From positions 93,376 to 157,375 of the forward strand of contig CAIKZO010000065.1 of NCBI GenBank assembly GCA_903832005.1: a DNA stretch of 64,000 nt, in the 5' to 3' direction. Shown in pieces: positions 24,298-32,929 of this stretch. This stretch comes from Enhydrobacter aerosaccus. Lineage in GTDB: Bacteria > Pseudomonadota > Alphaproteobacteria > Reyranellales > Reyranellaceae. Under the pieces are notes generated by a model, which was not told the origin of the DNA, did no database searches, and worked only from the letters and a program-made list of their open reading frames with translations. The first letter of the stretch is position 1. Every line of letters starts with the position of its first letter. Both the position numbers and the translations under genes were made by a program.

Positions 24298-24744
24298 TCA
24301 GTAGGATTTGTAGCCCAGGAACTTGCCCGACATGCCGATCTTCACCCGGTCGCCTTTCTGATCGGGCTGGCGCTCCATGGTCATGTCGAAGTCGATGGCG
24401 CTCATGATGCCATCGCCAAACTCTTCCTGGATCAACTCCTTCCAGGTCGTGCCGTAGACCTGCACCAGCTCATAGAAGCGATAGATCAGCGGGTCGGTCG
24501 GTGGCACCTGGGGCAGCGACCCGCGATAGGGCACTTCCTGCAGGATCAGTGTCTCTTCCTTGCCGAGACCGAACAGCTTGGCGGCCTTGGTCGCCTGCTC
24601 CTTGGTCATCTTCATCTGGCCCATGCAGGCCGCGGTGACGATGATCTTGGAGGCGCCGCCGATCTTCTTGGCGATCTCCTCCCAGCTCAGCTCCTTCATC
24701 CGCTTGGCACTCAAGATCTTCTCGGTGACGTCGGCTCTCTTCAT
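24298..24744 (-). CDS. cynS: cyanate hydratase (cyanase)
   Basis: A 148-residue enzyme converting cyanate and bicarbonate to ammonia and CO2 via carbamate. The N-terminal helical region (TEKILSAKRMKELSWEEIAKKIG) precedes the catalytic domain with TDPLIYRFYELVQVYGTTWKE and GDGIMSAIDFDM. Arg89, Glu92 and Ser115 correspond to the E. coli catalytic Arg96, Glu99 and Ser122. Length is close to the usual 150-156. It lies 68 bases before gntR on the same strand; no carbonic anhydrase or CynX permease is near. A long palindrome sits upstream. Confidence 0.96.
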   Translation of the reverse strand: MKRADVTEKILSAKRMKELSWEEIAKKIGGASKIIVTAACMGQMKMTKEQATKAAKLFGLGKEETLILQEVPYRGSLPQVPPTDPLIYRFYELVQVYGTTWKELIQEEFGDGIMSAIDFDMTMERQPDQKGDRVKIGMSGKFLGYKSY

Positions 24745-24858
24745 GATTCCTCCCTGGGACTACAGGGGTGGCAGCAAGGGGGATGCCAAGCCGCCCCGCA
24801 GACCGGGAAATGCCTCTGCAGCGGGCATTTTCGTGCGATTCGGGGGCGGCCCACTTCC

Positions 24859-24890
24859 GATTCGTTACGCGAAATTTCGTGACTCGAATC
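24859..24890. promoter_or_regulatory. 32-bp imperfect palindrome between cynS and ybjN
   Basis: GATTCG at 24859-24864 and CGAATC at 24885-24890 flank a perfect CGAAATTTCG core; 12 of 16 base pairs match. It lies 115 bases upstream of cynS within the 341-bp gap 24745-25085, where I see nothing else except AT-rich promoter-like sequence. It may be an operator for cynS, the divergent ybjN-like gene, or both. Confidence 0.45.
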
Positions 24891-25085
24891 TGAACGCTGG
24901 GGATTAAATTCATGGAATCGCTGACTCTTTTCCCGATTCAAGCGCCATTTCTTATTGCGGACTGACTCACCCTTGTGTCAGGCTACAGCTTGTGGGTAGT
25001 TGGGTACCCACCACGATATGTCGGCCGCCGCATCAAGAACGGTTCCCCCAGGGATCGCAGATCGGAATGGTTGGGGAGTGGGTGG

Positions 25086-25595
25086 ATGGCGTTATCGCGA
25101 CACGAGCGGATCAGACACAAGCCCGATCTGAACCCGCTCGAGATGATCGAGAAAGTCGTCTCAGCCAACGATTGGCCCTTCGACCGGACGTCTGACCGTG
25201 AGATCGCGGTCGAGGTCGCTGGCCGCTGGTGCGACTACCGCATGTTCTTCAGCTGGCGCGACGATGTCGAGGCGCTGCACTTTACCTGCGCCTACGACGT
25301 TCGCATTCCCAGCGAGCGCCATTCCGACATCCACGGACTGCTGGCGCTGATCAACGAAAAGATGTGGCTCGGCCACTTCGACCTCTGGACCGAGGAAGGC
25401 CTGCCGATGTTCCGGCACGCCATTCCCCTCCGGGGCACCGAAGGCCTGCGGCCCGAGCAATTGAACGACCTCGTCGAGGTGGCTGTCACCGAAAGCGAGC
25501 GCTTCTATCCGGCGTTCCAGTATGTCGTTTGGGCTGGCAAGTCGCCGGCCGACGCCATGACGGCCGCCATTCTCGAGACTGTCGGCGAAGCTTAA
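25086..25595 (+). CDS. YbjN domain-containing protein
   Basis: A 169-residue cytoplasmic protein of the YbjN/DUF1790 family. NPLEMIEKVVSANDWPFDR opens the domain and is followed by YRMFFSWRDDVEALHFTCAYDVRIP, LLALINEKMWLGHFDLWTEEGLPMFRH and VEVAVTESERFYPAFQYVVW. The fold resembles type III secretion chaperones; the function is not established. Start ATG 25086 (MALSRHER) is preferred to a start at 24975 because the family begins close to this point. The gene order ybjN...lgt is familiar in alphaproteobacteria. Confidence 0.88.
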   Translation: MALSRHERIRHKPDLNPLEMIEKVVSANDWPFDRTSDREIAVEVAGRWCDYRMFFSWRDDVEALHFTCAYDVRIPSERHSDIHGLLALINEKMWLGHFDLWTEEGLPMFRHAIPLRGTEGLRPEQLNDLVEVAVTESERFYPAFQYVVWAGKSPADAMTAAILETVGEA

Positions 25596-25667
25596 GCCCG
25601 ACCCGCCAAAGGACCCTCCGACGCCCCCTCTCTAAAACCAAAAACATTACTGTTCGGATGTCCTCCA

Positions 25668-25698
25668 GCGGCGCCGTTCCCCCCAGGGACGGCGCCGC
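25668..25698. terminator. strong GC hairpin after ybjN gene
   Basis: GCGGCGCCGT (25668-25677) and ACGGCGCCGC (25689-25698) are perfect complements around an 11-base loop. It lies between the ybjN-type stop and lgt, where it may end the former transcript. No T-run follows on the plus strand, so factor-independent termination is uncertain. Confidence 0.45.
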
Positions 25699-25767
25699 GA
25701 CCAATTTACGGCCCTGCCATTGCGACATGCCCTTCAGACATGATCGTTGGGCTATAACCCTCCCCAC

Positions 25768-26580
25768 ATGACCCTCCTCCTCATCCCCTACCCCGAGATC
25801 GATCCGGTCCTGCTTCAGCTCGGGCCGTTCGCCATCCGCTGGTACGCGCTGGCCTACATCGCGGGGCTGATCATCGGCTGGCGCATCATGCGCAAGGTCT
25901 GCCAGCAGCCGCCGGCGATCCTCAGTCCCGAAAAGATCGACGACTTCCTCCTGTGGGCGGCGCTGGGCGTGATCCTGGGCGGACGGCTGGGCTACGTGCT
26001 GTTCTACAAGCCATCGTTCTTCGTCGAGCATCCGCTGCAGATCTTCACTCTGTGGGAAGGCGGCATGTCTTTCCATGGCGGCCTGCTGGGCGTGATCACC
26101 GCGATCATCGCCTATGCGCTGCGCAACAAGACAAGCCCCTTCATGCTGTCGGACCTGGTGGCGCTGGTGGCGCCGGTCGGGCTCTTCTTTGGGCGCATCG
26201 CCAACTTCATCAACGGCGAACTGTGGGGCCGCGCGACCGACGTGCCGTGGGCCATGGTCTTCCCGCGCGGCGGCCCGATGCCGCGCCATCCCAGCCAGCT
26301 CTACCAGGCCTTCCTCGAAGGCATCGTGCTGTTCGCGCTGGTCAATCTTGTGTGGCGCCTGACCGAGGGTCGCCACCGTCCGGGCCTTCTCACCGGCGTG
26401 TTCTGCGCGGGCTACGGCATGGCGCGCATCACCGGCGAGTTCTTCCGCGAGCCCGACTCCTTCATGGGATTCCTGCTGGGCACAAACTGGCTCAGCATGG
26501 GCATGGTGCTGTCGCTGCCGATGGTGCTGTTCGGTCTCGCGTTGATCGCGCGCGCGTATCGCAAACCCGCGTTGCCGTGA
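25768..26580 (+). CDS. lgt: prolipoprotein diacylglyceryl transferase
   Basis: A 270-residue inner-membrane enzyme that adds diacylglycerol to the lipobox cysteine of prolipoproteins. The family signature is visible: FAIRWYALAYIAGLIIGWRI, GRLGYVLFY, FHGGLLGVI, GRIANFINGELWGRATDVPWAM and HPSQLYQAFLEG, with seven or so membrane helices and a GEFFREPD segment. The start ATG 25768 gives the usual MTLLLIPYPEIDPV. The next gene starts 14 bases later. Its substrates include the lipoproteins encoded at 28510 and 41592. Confidence 0.96.
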   Translation: MTLLLIPYPEIDPVLLQLGPFAIRWYALAYIAGLIIGWRIMRKVCQQPPAILSPEKIDDFLLWAALGVILGGRLGYVLFYKPSFFVEHPLQIFTLWEGGMSFHGGLLGVITAIIAYALRNKTSPFMLSDLVALVAPVGLFFGRIANFINGELWGRATDVPWAMVFPRGGPMPRHPSQLYQAFLEGIVLFALVNLVWRLTEGRHRPGLLTGVFCAGYGMARITGEFFREPDSFMGFLLGTNWLSMGMVLSLPMVLFGLALIARAYRKPALP

Positions 26581-26593
26581 CGCCCACGCTGTC

Positions 26594-27676
26594 ATGACGA
26601 GCGAACTCGGCCGCCGCATCGCGCGCCGTATTGCGCTCACCGGCCCGATCTCCATCGCCGACTTCATGGCCGAGGCGCTCGGCCATCCGACCCTGGGCTA
26701 CTATCGCCGCGCCATGCCGCTGGGCGCCGACGGCGACTTCACGACCGCGCCGGAAATCTCGCAGATGTTCGGCGAGCTCCTGGGCGCGTGGCTCGCGGAG
26801 CGCTGGATCGCGATGGGCCAACCCGAGCGCGTGCGTCTCGTCGAGTTGGGGCCGGGACGCGGCACCCTGATGGCCGACGCCTTGCGCGCCACACGCGGTG
26901 TCGCGGGCTTCCACGCCGCCCTCGATCTTCATCTCGTCGACACCAACGAGACCCTGCGCGCGCAACAGGCAGCCACGCTCGTGGCCTTCGCGCCATCATG
27001 GCATGAGCGCTTCGACACGGTGCCCGCCGGACCGTTGCTGCTGGTCGCCAACGAATTCTTCGACGCGCTTCCCGTGCGCCAGTTCCACAAGACCGCGCGC
27101 GGCTGGAGCGAGCGCATGGTGGGCCTCGCCGCCGACGGCGAAACGCTGGTCTTCGCGCTGGCGCCGGGCGGCACGCCGTTCGCGCCCTTCCTGCCCGAGG
27201 CCGATGTCGGCGCCGAAGCCGAAATCTGCGAGGCCGGCCGCGCGGTTGCCGCAGCGATCGGCGCGCGCGTGAGCGAGCACGGCGGCTGGGCGCTGATCGT
27301 CGACTACGGCCGCGACCGCTCGGGACCCGGCACTTCCCTTCAGGCCGTGCGCGGACATCTCGGCGCCGAGGTGCTCGACCGACCGGGCGAGACCGACCTC
27401 AGCACGCACGTCGATTTCGAGGCGCTGGCGATCTCTGCGGCTACCGCGTCAAAGGCGCGCGTCTTCGGGCCGATCGGCCAGGGCGACTTCCTGGAAAGAC
27501 TGGGAATCCTGCAGCGCGCCGAGGTTTTGAAAGCACGCGCGTCGCCAGCGCAGCGTCATACCATTGGCGCAGGGCTCGACCGCTTGATCGGCCCCGATCA
27601 AATGGGCACCTTGTTCCGCGTAATGGCGTTGGGCGACGACAGAAGCGCCGCGCCGGCAGGTTTTGAGCCGAGTTAA
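26594..27676 (+). CDS. class I SAM-dependent methyltransferase (MidA/NDUFAF7 family)
   Basis: A 360-residue protein of the COG1565/MidA family. ISIADFMAEALGHPTLGYY and GDFTTAPEISQMFGELLGAWL form the conserved N-terminal part; VRLVELGPGRGTLMADAL is the SAM-binding motif I, LLVANEFFDALPVRQF and ALIVDYGRDRSG follow. The human counterpart NDUFAF7 dimethylates an arginine of a complex I subunit; a similar role here is plausible but unproven. It lies between lgt and pgeF in a compact co-directional block. Confidence 0.92.
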   Translation: MTSELGRRIARRIALTGPISIADFMAEALGHPTLGYYRRAMPLGADGDFTTAPEISQMFGELLGAWLAERWIAMGQPERVRLVELGPGRGTLMADALRATRGVAGFHAALDLHLVDTNETLRAQQAATLVAFAPSWHERFDTVPAGPLLLVANEFFDALPVRQFHKTARGWSERMVGLAADGETLVFALAPGGTPFAPFLPEADVGAEAEICEAGRAVAAAIGARVSEHGGWALIVDYGRDRSGPGTSLQAVRGHLGAEVLDRPGETDLSTHVDFEALAISAATASKARVFGPIGQGDFLERLGILQRAEVLKARASPAQRHTIGAGLDRLIGPDQMGTLFRVMALGDDRSAAPAGFEPS

Positions 27677-27687
27677 TTAGGCAGTTC

Positions 27688-28455
27688 ATGATCCAGGCAC
27701 CGACGCTCGCCGACCTCCCCGGCGTGCAGCATCGTTTCTTTACGCGCAAAGGCGGCGTCAGCGCCGGCCTCTATTCGTCGCTGAACTGCGGCTATGGCTC
27801 GGGCGACAGTCCCGACAACGTGCGCGAGAACCGCCGCCGGGTCGCGGCGACCTTCGGCCTGGAGGAGCCCGATCTCCTCACGCTCTACCAGATCCATTCG
27901 GCCGACGTGCTGACGATCGCCGAGCAGCGCTGGCCCTCGCCTGGCGCGCCCAAGGCCGATGCGATGGTCACCGACCGGCCGGGCGTCGTGCTGGGCGTGA
28001 TGGCCGCCGACTGCGCGCCGGTGCTGCTGGCCGATGGCGATGCACGCGTGATTGGCGCCGCGCATGCCGGCTGGAAAGGCGCGTTGGGCGGCGTGGTCGA
28101 GACCACGATCGCAGCGATGGAGAAGCTCGGCGCCCGTCGCGAGCGGCTCAAGGTCGTGGTCGGTCCCTGCATCGGCCGCGACTCCTACGAAGTCGGTCCC
28201 GAATTTCCCACGCCGTTCCTGGCGCAGGACGACGCCAACAAGGCGTTCTTCAAGGCTTCGCCGCGCGCCGGCCATTTCATCTTCGATCTCGCGGGCTACC
28301 TGGTGACGCGCATCGGACGCGTCGGCGTCGCGGCCACGGCGACCGGCCACGACACGCTGACCGCGACTGACGATTTCTTCTCCTATCGGCGCAACACGCT
28401 CGACGGCGTGCGCGACTACGGCCGGGGCCTGTCGGCGATCGCCCTCGAGGACTGA
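27688..28455 (+). CDS. pgeF: peptidoglycan editing factor / YfiH-family purine nucleosidase
   Basis: A 255-residue cytoplasmic enzyme of the YfiH/LACC1 family, once called polyphenol oxidase. HRFFTRKGGVSAGLY opens it; ADCAPVLLADGD, AAHAGWKGALGGVVE and VGPCIGRDSYEVG carry the zinc-binding His/Cys set, and DDFFSYRR is near the end. E. coli PgeF prevents misincorporation of serine into peptidoglycan; LACC1 relatives act on purine nucleosides. ATG 27688 is 11 bases after the preceding stop. A tiny frame and a lipoprotein follow directly. Confidence 0.93.
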   Translation: MIQAPTLADLPGVQHRFFTRKGGVSAGLYSSLNCGYGSGDSPDNVRENRRRVAATFGLEEPDLLTLYQIHSADVLTIAEQRWPSPGAPKADAMVTDRPGVVLGVMAADCAPVLLADGDARVIGAAHAGWKGALGGVVETTIAAMEKLGARRERLKVVVGPCIGRDSYEVGPEFPTPFLAQDDANKAFFKASPRAGHFIFDLAGYLVTRIGRVGVAATATGHDTLTATDDFFSYRRNTLDGVRDYGRGLSAIALED

Positions 28456-28456
28456 C

Positions 28457-28525
28457 GTGCCCTATTTCATCATGCTGGTGGTCCTTTGCCTGCTCGGACT
28501 GGTCGCGACATGCGTCATGTTGTGA
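28457..28525 (+). CDS. possible 22-residue membrane micropeptide
   Basis: GTG 28457, one base after the pgeF stop, opens a 22-codon frame reading MPYFIMLVVLCLLGLVATC then VML: almost wholly hydrophobic and the length of one membrane helix. It overlaps the first 16 bases of the next (lipoprotein) gene in another frame, so it could couple translation of pgeF to the lipoprotein. No homologue is known to me; chance is a real alternative. Confidence 0.35.
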   Translation: MPYFIMLVVLCLLGLVATCVML

Positions 28526-29487
28526 TCCTGCTGTTCGCGCTGGCACTGGGCGCGTGCATGAGCACGCCCCGCCCGTTCGAGCACGACCCGGCCGACACGC
28601 CGCTCTACCGGCCCAAAAGCGATGCCGCCGACGTCATCATCGAGACCCCGGCCAACATGCCGCAAAAGATGGCCGATCGATTGGCCGCGGCGCTCGCCAT
28701 CGAGTTGCAGTCCTACGGCATCGTCGCGGCGCTGCAGCCGACGCGCGCGCCGCTCAAGATCACTGGCGCGATGGTCACGCGCGATGCCCCTCTTGGATCG
28801 GGCATCGAAGTCGAGGTCGAATGGTACCTGCTGGCCAACGGCAAGATGCAGGGACCGGTGATCAGCAAGACCAACACGCAGCCCAACGAATATGCCGACG
28901 CAAGCGACTGGCTGGTCTCGCGCATGGCCCAGCAGGCGGCCCCGAGGGTCGCCACCCTGATGGGCCGTACGCCTAGCCCCGACCAGCGCTCCCTCGGATC
29001 GGTCGCCGCCGGCGTCATGGTGCCCGAAGCGGCGCCCGCCGATCCGGCGGCACAGGCGGCAGCGGCGGCGATGCCGGGCGTTCCCGCCAAGCCGTCGGTG
29101 CCTGCCGCGCCCGCGCCGCCGCAGGTCAAGGTGACGGTGGCGCCGATCACCGGCGCACCGTCGGACGGCAACCAGCAGCTCTTCTCCGGCATGCGCCGGG
29201 CACTCGGTTCGAACAAGATCGTGGTGAGCGACAGGGGCGGCAGCGACACCTTCACGGTGACCGGCGCGGTGACGACGTCGCCGATCGACAGCACCACGCT
29301 CCTGCTCACCATCAAATGGACGCTCAAGGACCCCGCCGGCAAGGAAGTCGGCAATATCGAACAGTCCAATCCAGTGCCGGTCTCCGCGGCCCGTGGCACC
29401 TGGCTGGGCTTCGGCGACATTGTCGCATCCGCCGCCGTCGACGGTGTCCTCGAACTTCTCGAGAAAGCGCTGAACAAGCCGCGCTGA
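28510..29487 (+). CDS. predicted outer-membrane or periplasmic lipoprotein, unknown function
   Basis: A 325-residue lipoprotein precursor: MRHVVILLFALALGACMS has a lipobox (ALGAC) with modified Cys at 16. Residues about 40-150 form one alpha/beta module (VIIETPANMPQKMADRLAAAL, ITGAMVTRDAP). A Pro/Ala-rich linker (about 174-212) leads to a second module with VTVAPITGAPSDGNQQLF and FTVTGAVTTSP. The two halves look like diverged repeats of one fold. Start ATG 28510 is chosen for the lipobox. I do not recognise a named family; location after pgeF suggests an envelope role. Confidence 0.8.
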   Translation: MRHVVILLFALALGACMSTPRPFEHDPADTPLYRPKSDAADVIIETPANMPQKMADRLAAALAIELQSYGIVAALQPTRAPLKITGAMVTRDAPLGSGIEVEVEWYLLANGKMQGPVISKTNTQPNEYADASDWLVSRMAQQAAPRVATLMGRTPSPDQRSLGSVAAGVMVPEAAPADPAAQAAAAAMPGVPAKPSVPAAPAPPQVKVTVAPITGAPSDGNQQLFSGMRRALGSNKIVVSDRGGSDTFTVTGAVTTSPIDSTTLLLTIKWTLKDPAGKEVGNIEQSNPVPVSAARGTWLGFGDIVASAAVDGVLELLEKALNKPR

Positions 29488-29627
29488 TTGCGACCGGACG
29501 GCGAGGACGGCGCGCCTGCGCACGCCGTGAATCGGCTTGTCAGAGGGGGGCGGAGGGCTGCTACTGTCGCCTGGGGTCGGCTCGAATATTGCTAAGACAA
29601 AAAACGGGGATAAGGGAGAGGCAGTCC

Positions 29628-31220
29628 ATGTTGGATTTCAGGAAGTCGGTTGCGGCGTTGGCCGTGGCCGCCAGTGTCGGCGGCATTTTCGGCGCAGCGG
29701 CAACGCCTGCCGGGGCGCAGACCATCAAGGCGGTCATGCACTCGGACGTGAAGATCCTCGATCCGATCTGGACCACCGCCTACATCCAGCGAAACTTCGG
29801 CTACATGGTCTGGGACACGCTGTTCGCCATGGACGAGAAGTTCGAGGTGAAGCCCGAGATGGTCGAGAAGTACGACGTCTCGGCCGACAAGCTCACCTGG
29901 ACCTTCACCCTGCGCGACGGCCTCCTGTGGTCGGACGGCAAGCCGGTCACCTCCGAGGACTGCATCGCCTCGATTAAGCGCTGGGCCGCCAAGGATTCGA
30001 TGGGCCAGAAGATGATGGGCTCGGTCGCCAGCCTCGATAAGGTCGACGACAAGACCTTCGCGATGAAGATGAAGGAGCCCTACGGCCTGGTGCTCGAGTC
30101 GCTCGGCAAGCCGTCGTCGAATGTGCCCTTCATGATGCCCAAGCATACCGCCGACACGGATGCCAACACCCAGATCAAGGTCGAGGACGTGATCGGCTCG
30201 GGCCCGTTCGTGTTCGAAGCCAAGGAATGGAAGCCCGGCGAGAAGGTCGTGTTCACCAAGAACAAGACCTACAAGCCGCGCGCCGAGCCGCCTTCGGGCC
30301 TGGCCGGTGGCAAGGTCGTCAAGGTCGACAGGGTCGAGTGGATCGCCATGCCCGACTCGCAGACCCAGATCGCGGCGCTGCAGAACGGCGAGATCGACAT
30401 GATCGAACAGCCCAGCACCGATCTGCTGCCGTTGCTCGCCAAGGACAAGAACGTCAAGCTGGTGGACTTCAATCCGCTCGGCAACCAGTACGTCATGCGC
30501 TTCAACCAGGTGCAGAAGCCGTTCGACAACGCCAAGATCCGTCACGCCGTGATGGTGGCGTTCGGTGAGGAAGATTTCCTCAAGGCCACGATCGGCGATC
30601 CGAAATATTACAAGGTGTGCAAGGCCGTCTTCATCTGCGGCACGCCGCTGGCCAGCGACGAAGGCATGGCCGACGTGCTGAACCAGAACGCCGCCAAGGC
30701 CAAGGAACTGCTGAAGGAAGCCGGCTACGACGGCACGCCGATCGTGCTGCTGCAGTCGACCGATCTTCAGGTGCTGACCAACCTGGCGCCGGTCGCCAAG
30801 GCCCAGCTCGAGGCCGCAGGCTTCAAGGTCGACATGCAGTCGAGCGACTGGCAGTCGGTCGTCGCCCGCCGCGTCAAGAAGGAAGCGCCGAGCGCGGGCG
30901 GCTGGAACTTGATGCTGACCTCGTGGGTCGCCGCCGACATCCTCAATCCGGTGATGGCGGGCTTCTTCAACGCCTCGTGCGACAAGGCGATGTTCGGCTG
31001 GCCGTGCGACGAGCAGATCGAAAAGATGCGCGACGCCTTCTCGAAGGAAACCGATTCGGCCAAGCAGAAGCAGATCGCGATCGATCTGCAGAAGTACTGG
31101 GTCGATCATCCGACGCACGTGATCCTCGGCCAGTGGTACCAGCCGGCCGTGCTGCGCACGAGCCTCGACGGCATGATGGTCGCGCCGGCGCCGGTGTTCT
31201 GGAACATGACCAAGAAGTAG
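29628..31220 (+). CDS. ABC transporter substrate-binding protein, family 5 (peptide/opine type), copy 1
   Basis: A 530-residue periplasmic binding protein. Signal peptide about residues 1-31 (SVAALAVAASVGGIFGAAATPAGA), then ILDPIWTTAYIQRNFGYMVWDTLFA, WTFTLRDGLLWSDGKPVTSEDC and the hinge region with LKEAGYDGTPIVLL; it ends APVFWNMTKK. First of three tandem paralogues and the most diverged; it has a Sec-type leader while the others look Tat-type. GGGAG lies 8 bases before ATG 29628. A strong hairpin follows and may protect this mRNA, a common feature of binding-protein genes in ABC operons. Confidence 0.92.
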   Translation: MLDFRKSVAALAVAASVGGIFGAAATPAGAQTIKAVMHSDVKILDPIWTTAYIQRNFGYMVWDTLFAMDEKFEVKPEMVEKYDVSADKLTWTFTLRDGLLWSDGKPVTSEDCIASIKRWAAKDSMGQKMMGSVASLDKVDDKTFAMKMKEPYGLVLESLGKPSSNVPFMMPKHTADTDANTQIKVEDVIGSGPFVFEAKEWKPGEKVVFTKNKTYKPRAEPPSGLAGGKVVKVDRVEWIAMPDSQTQIAALQNGEIDMIEQPSTDLLPLLAKDKNVKLVDFNPLGNQYVMRFNQVQKPFDNAKIRHAVMVAFGEEDFLKATIGDPKYYKVCKAVFICGTPLASDEGMADVLNQNAAKAKELLKEAGYDGTPIVLLQSTDLQVLTNLAPVAKAQLEAAGFKVDMQSSDWQSVVARRVKKEAPSAGGWNLMLTSWVAADILNPVMAGFFNASCDKAMFGWPCDEQIEKMRDAFSKETDSAKQKQIAIDLQKYWVDHPTHVILGQWYQPAVLRTSLDGMMVAPAPVFWNMTKK

Positions 31221-31228
31221 CGGCGTGC

Positions 31229-31252
31229 AGGGGCCTCCAGCCGGAGGCCCCT
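31229..31252 (+). terminator. intercistronic hairpin after binding-protein copy 1
   Basis: AGGGGCCTCC (31229-31238) and GGAGGCCCCT (31243-31252) are perfect complements with an AGCC loop, nine bases after the stop. No T-run follows, so partial termination or mRNA 3'-end protection is more likely than a full stop. Confidence 0.6.
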
Positions 31253-31284
31253 AGCCAATTGGGTAAAGCGTAAAGAGGGGCGTT

Positions 31285-32908
31285 ATGACGAACAACGGAA
31301 TGAACCGCCGGACATTCGGCGCGTTGACGGCTGGCACGGTCGTTGCGGCGGGTACGGCGTCGGTGACGACGCCGGCGCGGGCGGCCGACAAGGTTCTGCG
31401 CTTCGTGCAGAACGGCAATATGACGATCCTCGATCCGATCTGGACGACGGCGCTCGTCGTGCGCAATCATGCCTACCTGATTTACGACACGTTGTTCTCG
31501 ACCGACGCGAACAATGAAGTGAAGCCGCAGATGGTCGACAAGTACGAGGTGTCGGCCGACAAGACGGTGTGGACCTTCACCCTGCGCGACGGCCTCGAAT
31601 GGCATGACGGCACGCCCGTCACCTCCGAGGACTGCATGCAGTCGATCAAGCGCTGGGGCGCGCGCGATACGATGGGCCAGAAGCTCATGGACTTCGTGAA
31701 GGGCTTCGAGGCAGTCGACGCCAAGACCTTCAAGATGATGCTGAAGGAGCCCTACGGCCTGGTGCTCGAGTCGCTCGGCAAGCCGTCGGCCAACGTGCCG
31801 GTCATGATGCCGAAGAAGATCGCCGACACCGACCCGTTCAAGCAGATCGACAGCCAGATGGGTTCGGGCCCGTTCAAGTACGTCAACGCCGAGTCCAAGC
31901 CCGGCGAGAAACACGTCTACGTCAAGCGAGAAACACGTCTACGTCAAGAACGACAAGTACAAGCCGCGCAGCGAGGCGCCCTCGGGCATGGCCGGCGGCA
32001 AGGTCGCCAAGGTCGACCGTGTCGAGATCATCGAGATGACGGACCCGCAGCAGCAGGTGAATGCGCTGATCGCGGGCGAGATCGACATGATCGAGCAGCC
32101 GCCGCACGACCTGATTCCGATCATGAAAGCCGACAAGGGCGTCCAGCTCGTCGACTGGAACCCGCTCGGCCAGCAGTTCATCTTCCGCATGAACCACACG
32201 GTCGCGCCGTTCAACAATCCGAAGATTCGCCTCGCCGCGCTCTACTGCATTCGCCAGGAGGACTATCTCAAGGCGACCGTCGGCGAGCCTGAGTACTACA
32301 AGGTGAGCGGCGCCGCCTTCGTCGGCGGCACGCCTTACGCCGTCGATGCGCCAAACGGCATGATGGTGAAGCCGGACTTCGAGAAGTCGAAGGCCCTGCT
32401 GAAGGAAGCCGGCTACGACGGCACGCCGATCGTGCTGCTGCAGTCGACCACGCTTCCCGTGTTGACCAACACCGCGCCGGTGACCAAGGCGCTGCTCGAA
32501 CAGGGCGGCTTCAAGGTCGACATGCAGTCGATGGATTGGCAGACCGTCGTCACGCGCCGCACCAAACGGGAGCCGGCCAACCAGGGCGGCTGGAACATCT
32601 TCCACACCTTCGCGATCTCGGCCGATCTCACTAACCCGATCGCCAATTCCTACATGGCCGCCAACGGCGACAAAGCCTGGTTCGGCTGGCCCAACGATTC
32701 CGAGATGGAGAAGCTGCGCGACGCCTTCGCCAAGGAGACTGACCCGGCGAAGGCGAAGACCCTGGCGGCGTCGATCCAGGATCGTGCGCTCGAGACCGCG
32801 CAGTATGGCTGGATCGGCCAATGGTACGGACCGGGCGCTGCCCGCAAGAACATCAAGGGCTGGCTGAAGGCGCCCGTGCCGGTGATGTGGAATATCGAAA
32901 AAGGCTAA
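31285..32908 (+). pseudogene. ABC substrate-binding protein, family 5, copy 2, frameshifted by a 22-bp duplication
   Basis: The reading frame starts at ATG 31285 with a twin-Arg leader (MNRRTFGALTAG...ARAADK), matches copy 3 closely (DPIWTTALVVRNHAYLIYDTLF, LEWHDGTPVTSEDC) and breaks at about 31926. The rest continues in the +1 frame (VKNDKYKPRSEAPSGMAG ... APVPVMWNIEKG) to 32908. An exact 22-bp tandem duplication at 31904-31947 explains the shift; removing one copy restores a full-length protein of about 533 residues. Either a recent loss, a reversible switch or a read/assembly error. Without repair the product is a 335-residue truncated protein. Confidence 0.88.
31904..31947 (+). repeat. 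exact 22-bp tandem duplication inside the copy 2 gene
   Basis: Bases 31904-31925 and 31926-31947 are identical. Copies 1 and 3 have this segment only once (compare 33551-33575). Because 22 is not a multiple of three, the insertion moves translation to another frame, producing an Arg-rich nonsense tail. Confidence 0.97.
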
Positions 32909-32929
32909 AAAACACAACGGAGGGGAAAC

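Noticed and set aside
29592..31118. 508-codon minus-strand frame over the binding-protein copy 1 gene
   Set aside because: Antisense shadow; the plus frame has a clear signal peptide, family motifs and RBS. The same holds for 31922-33118 and 33215-34579.
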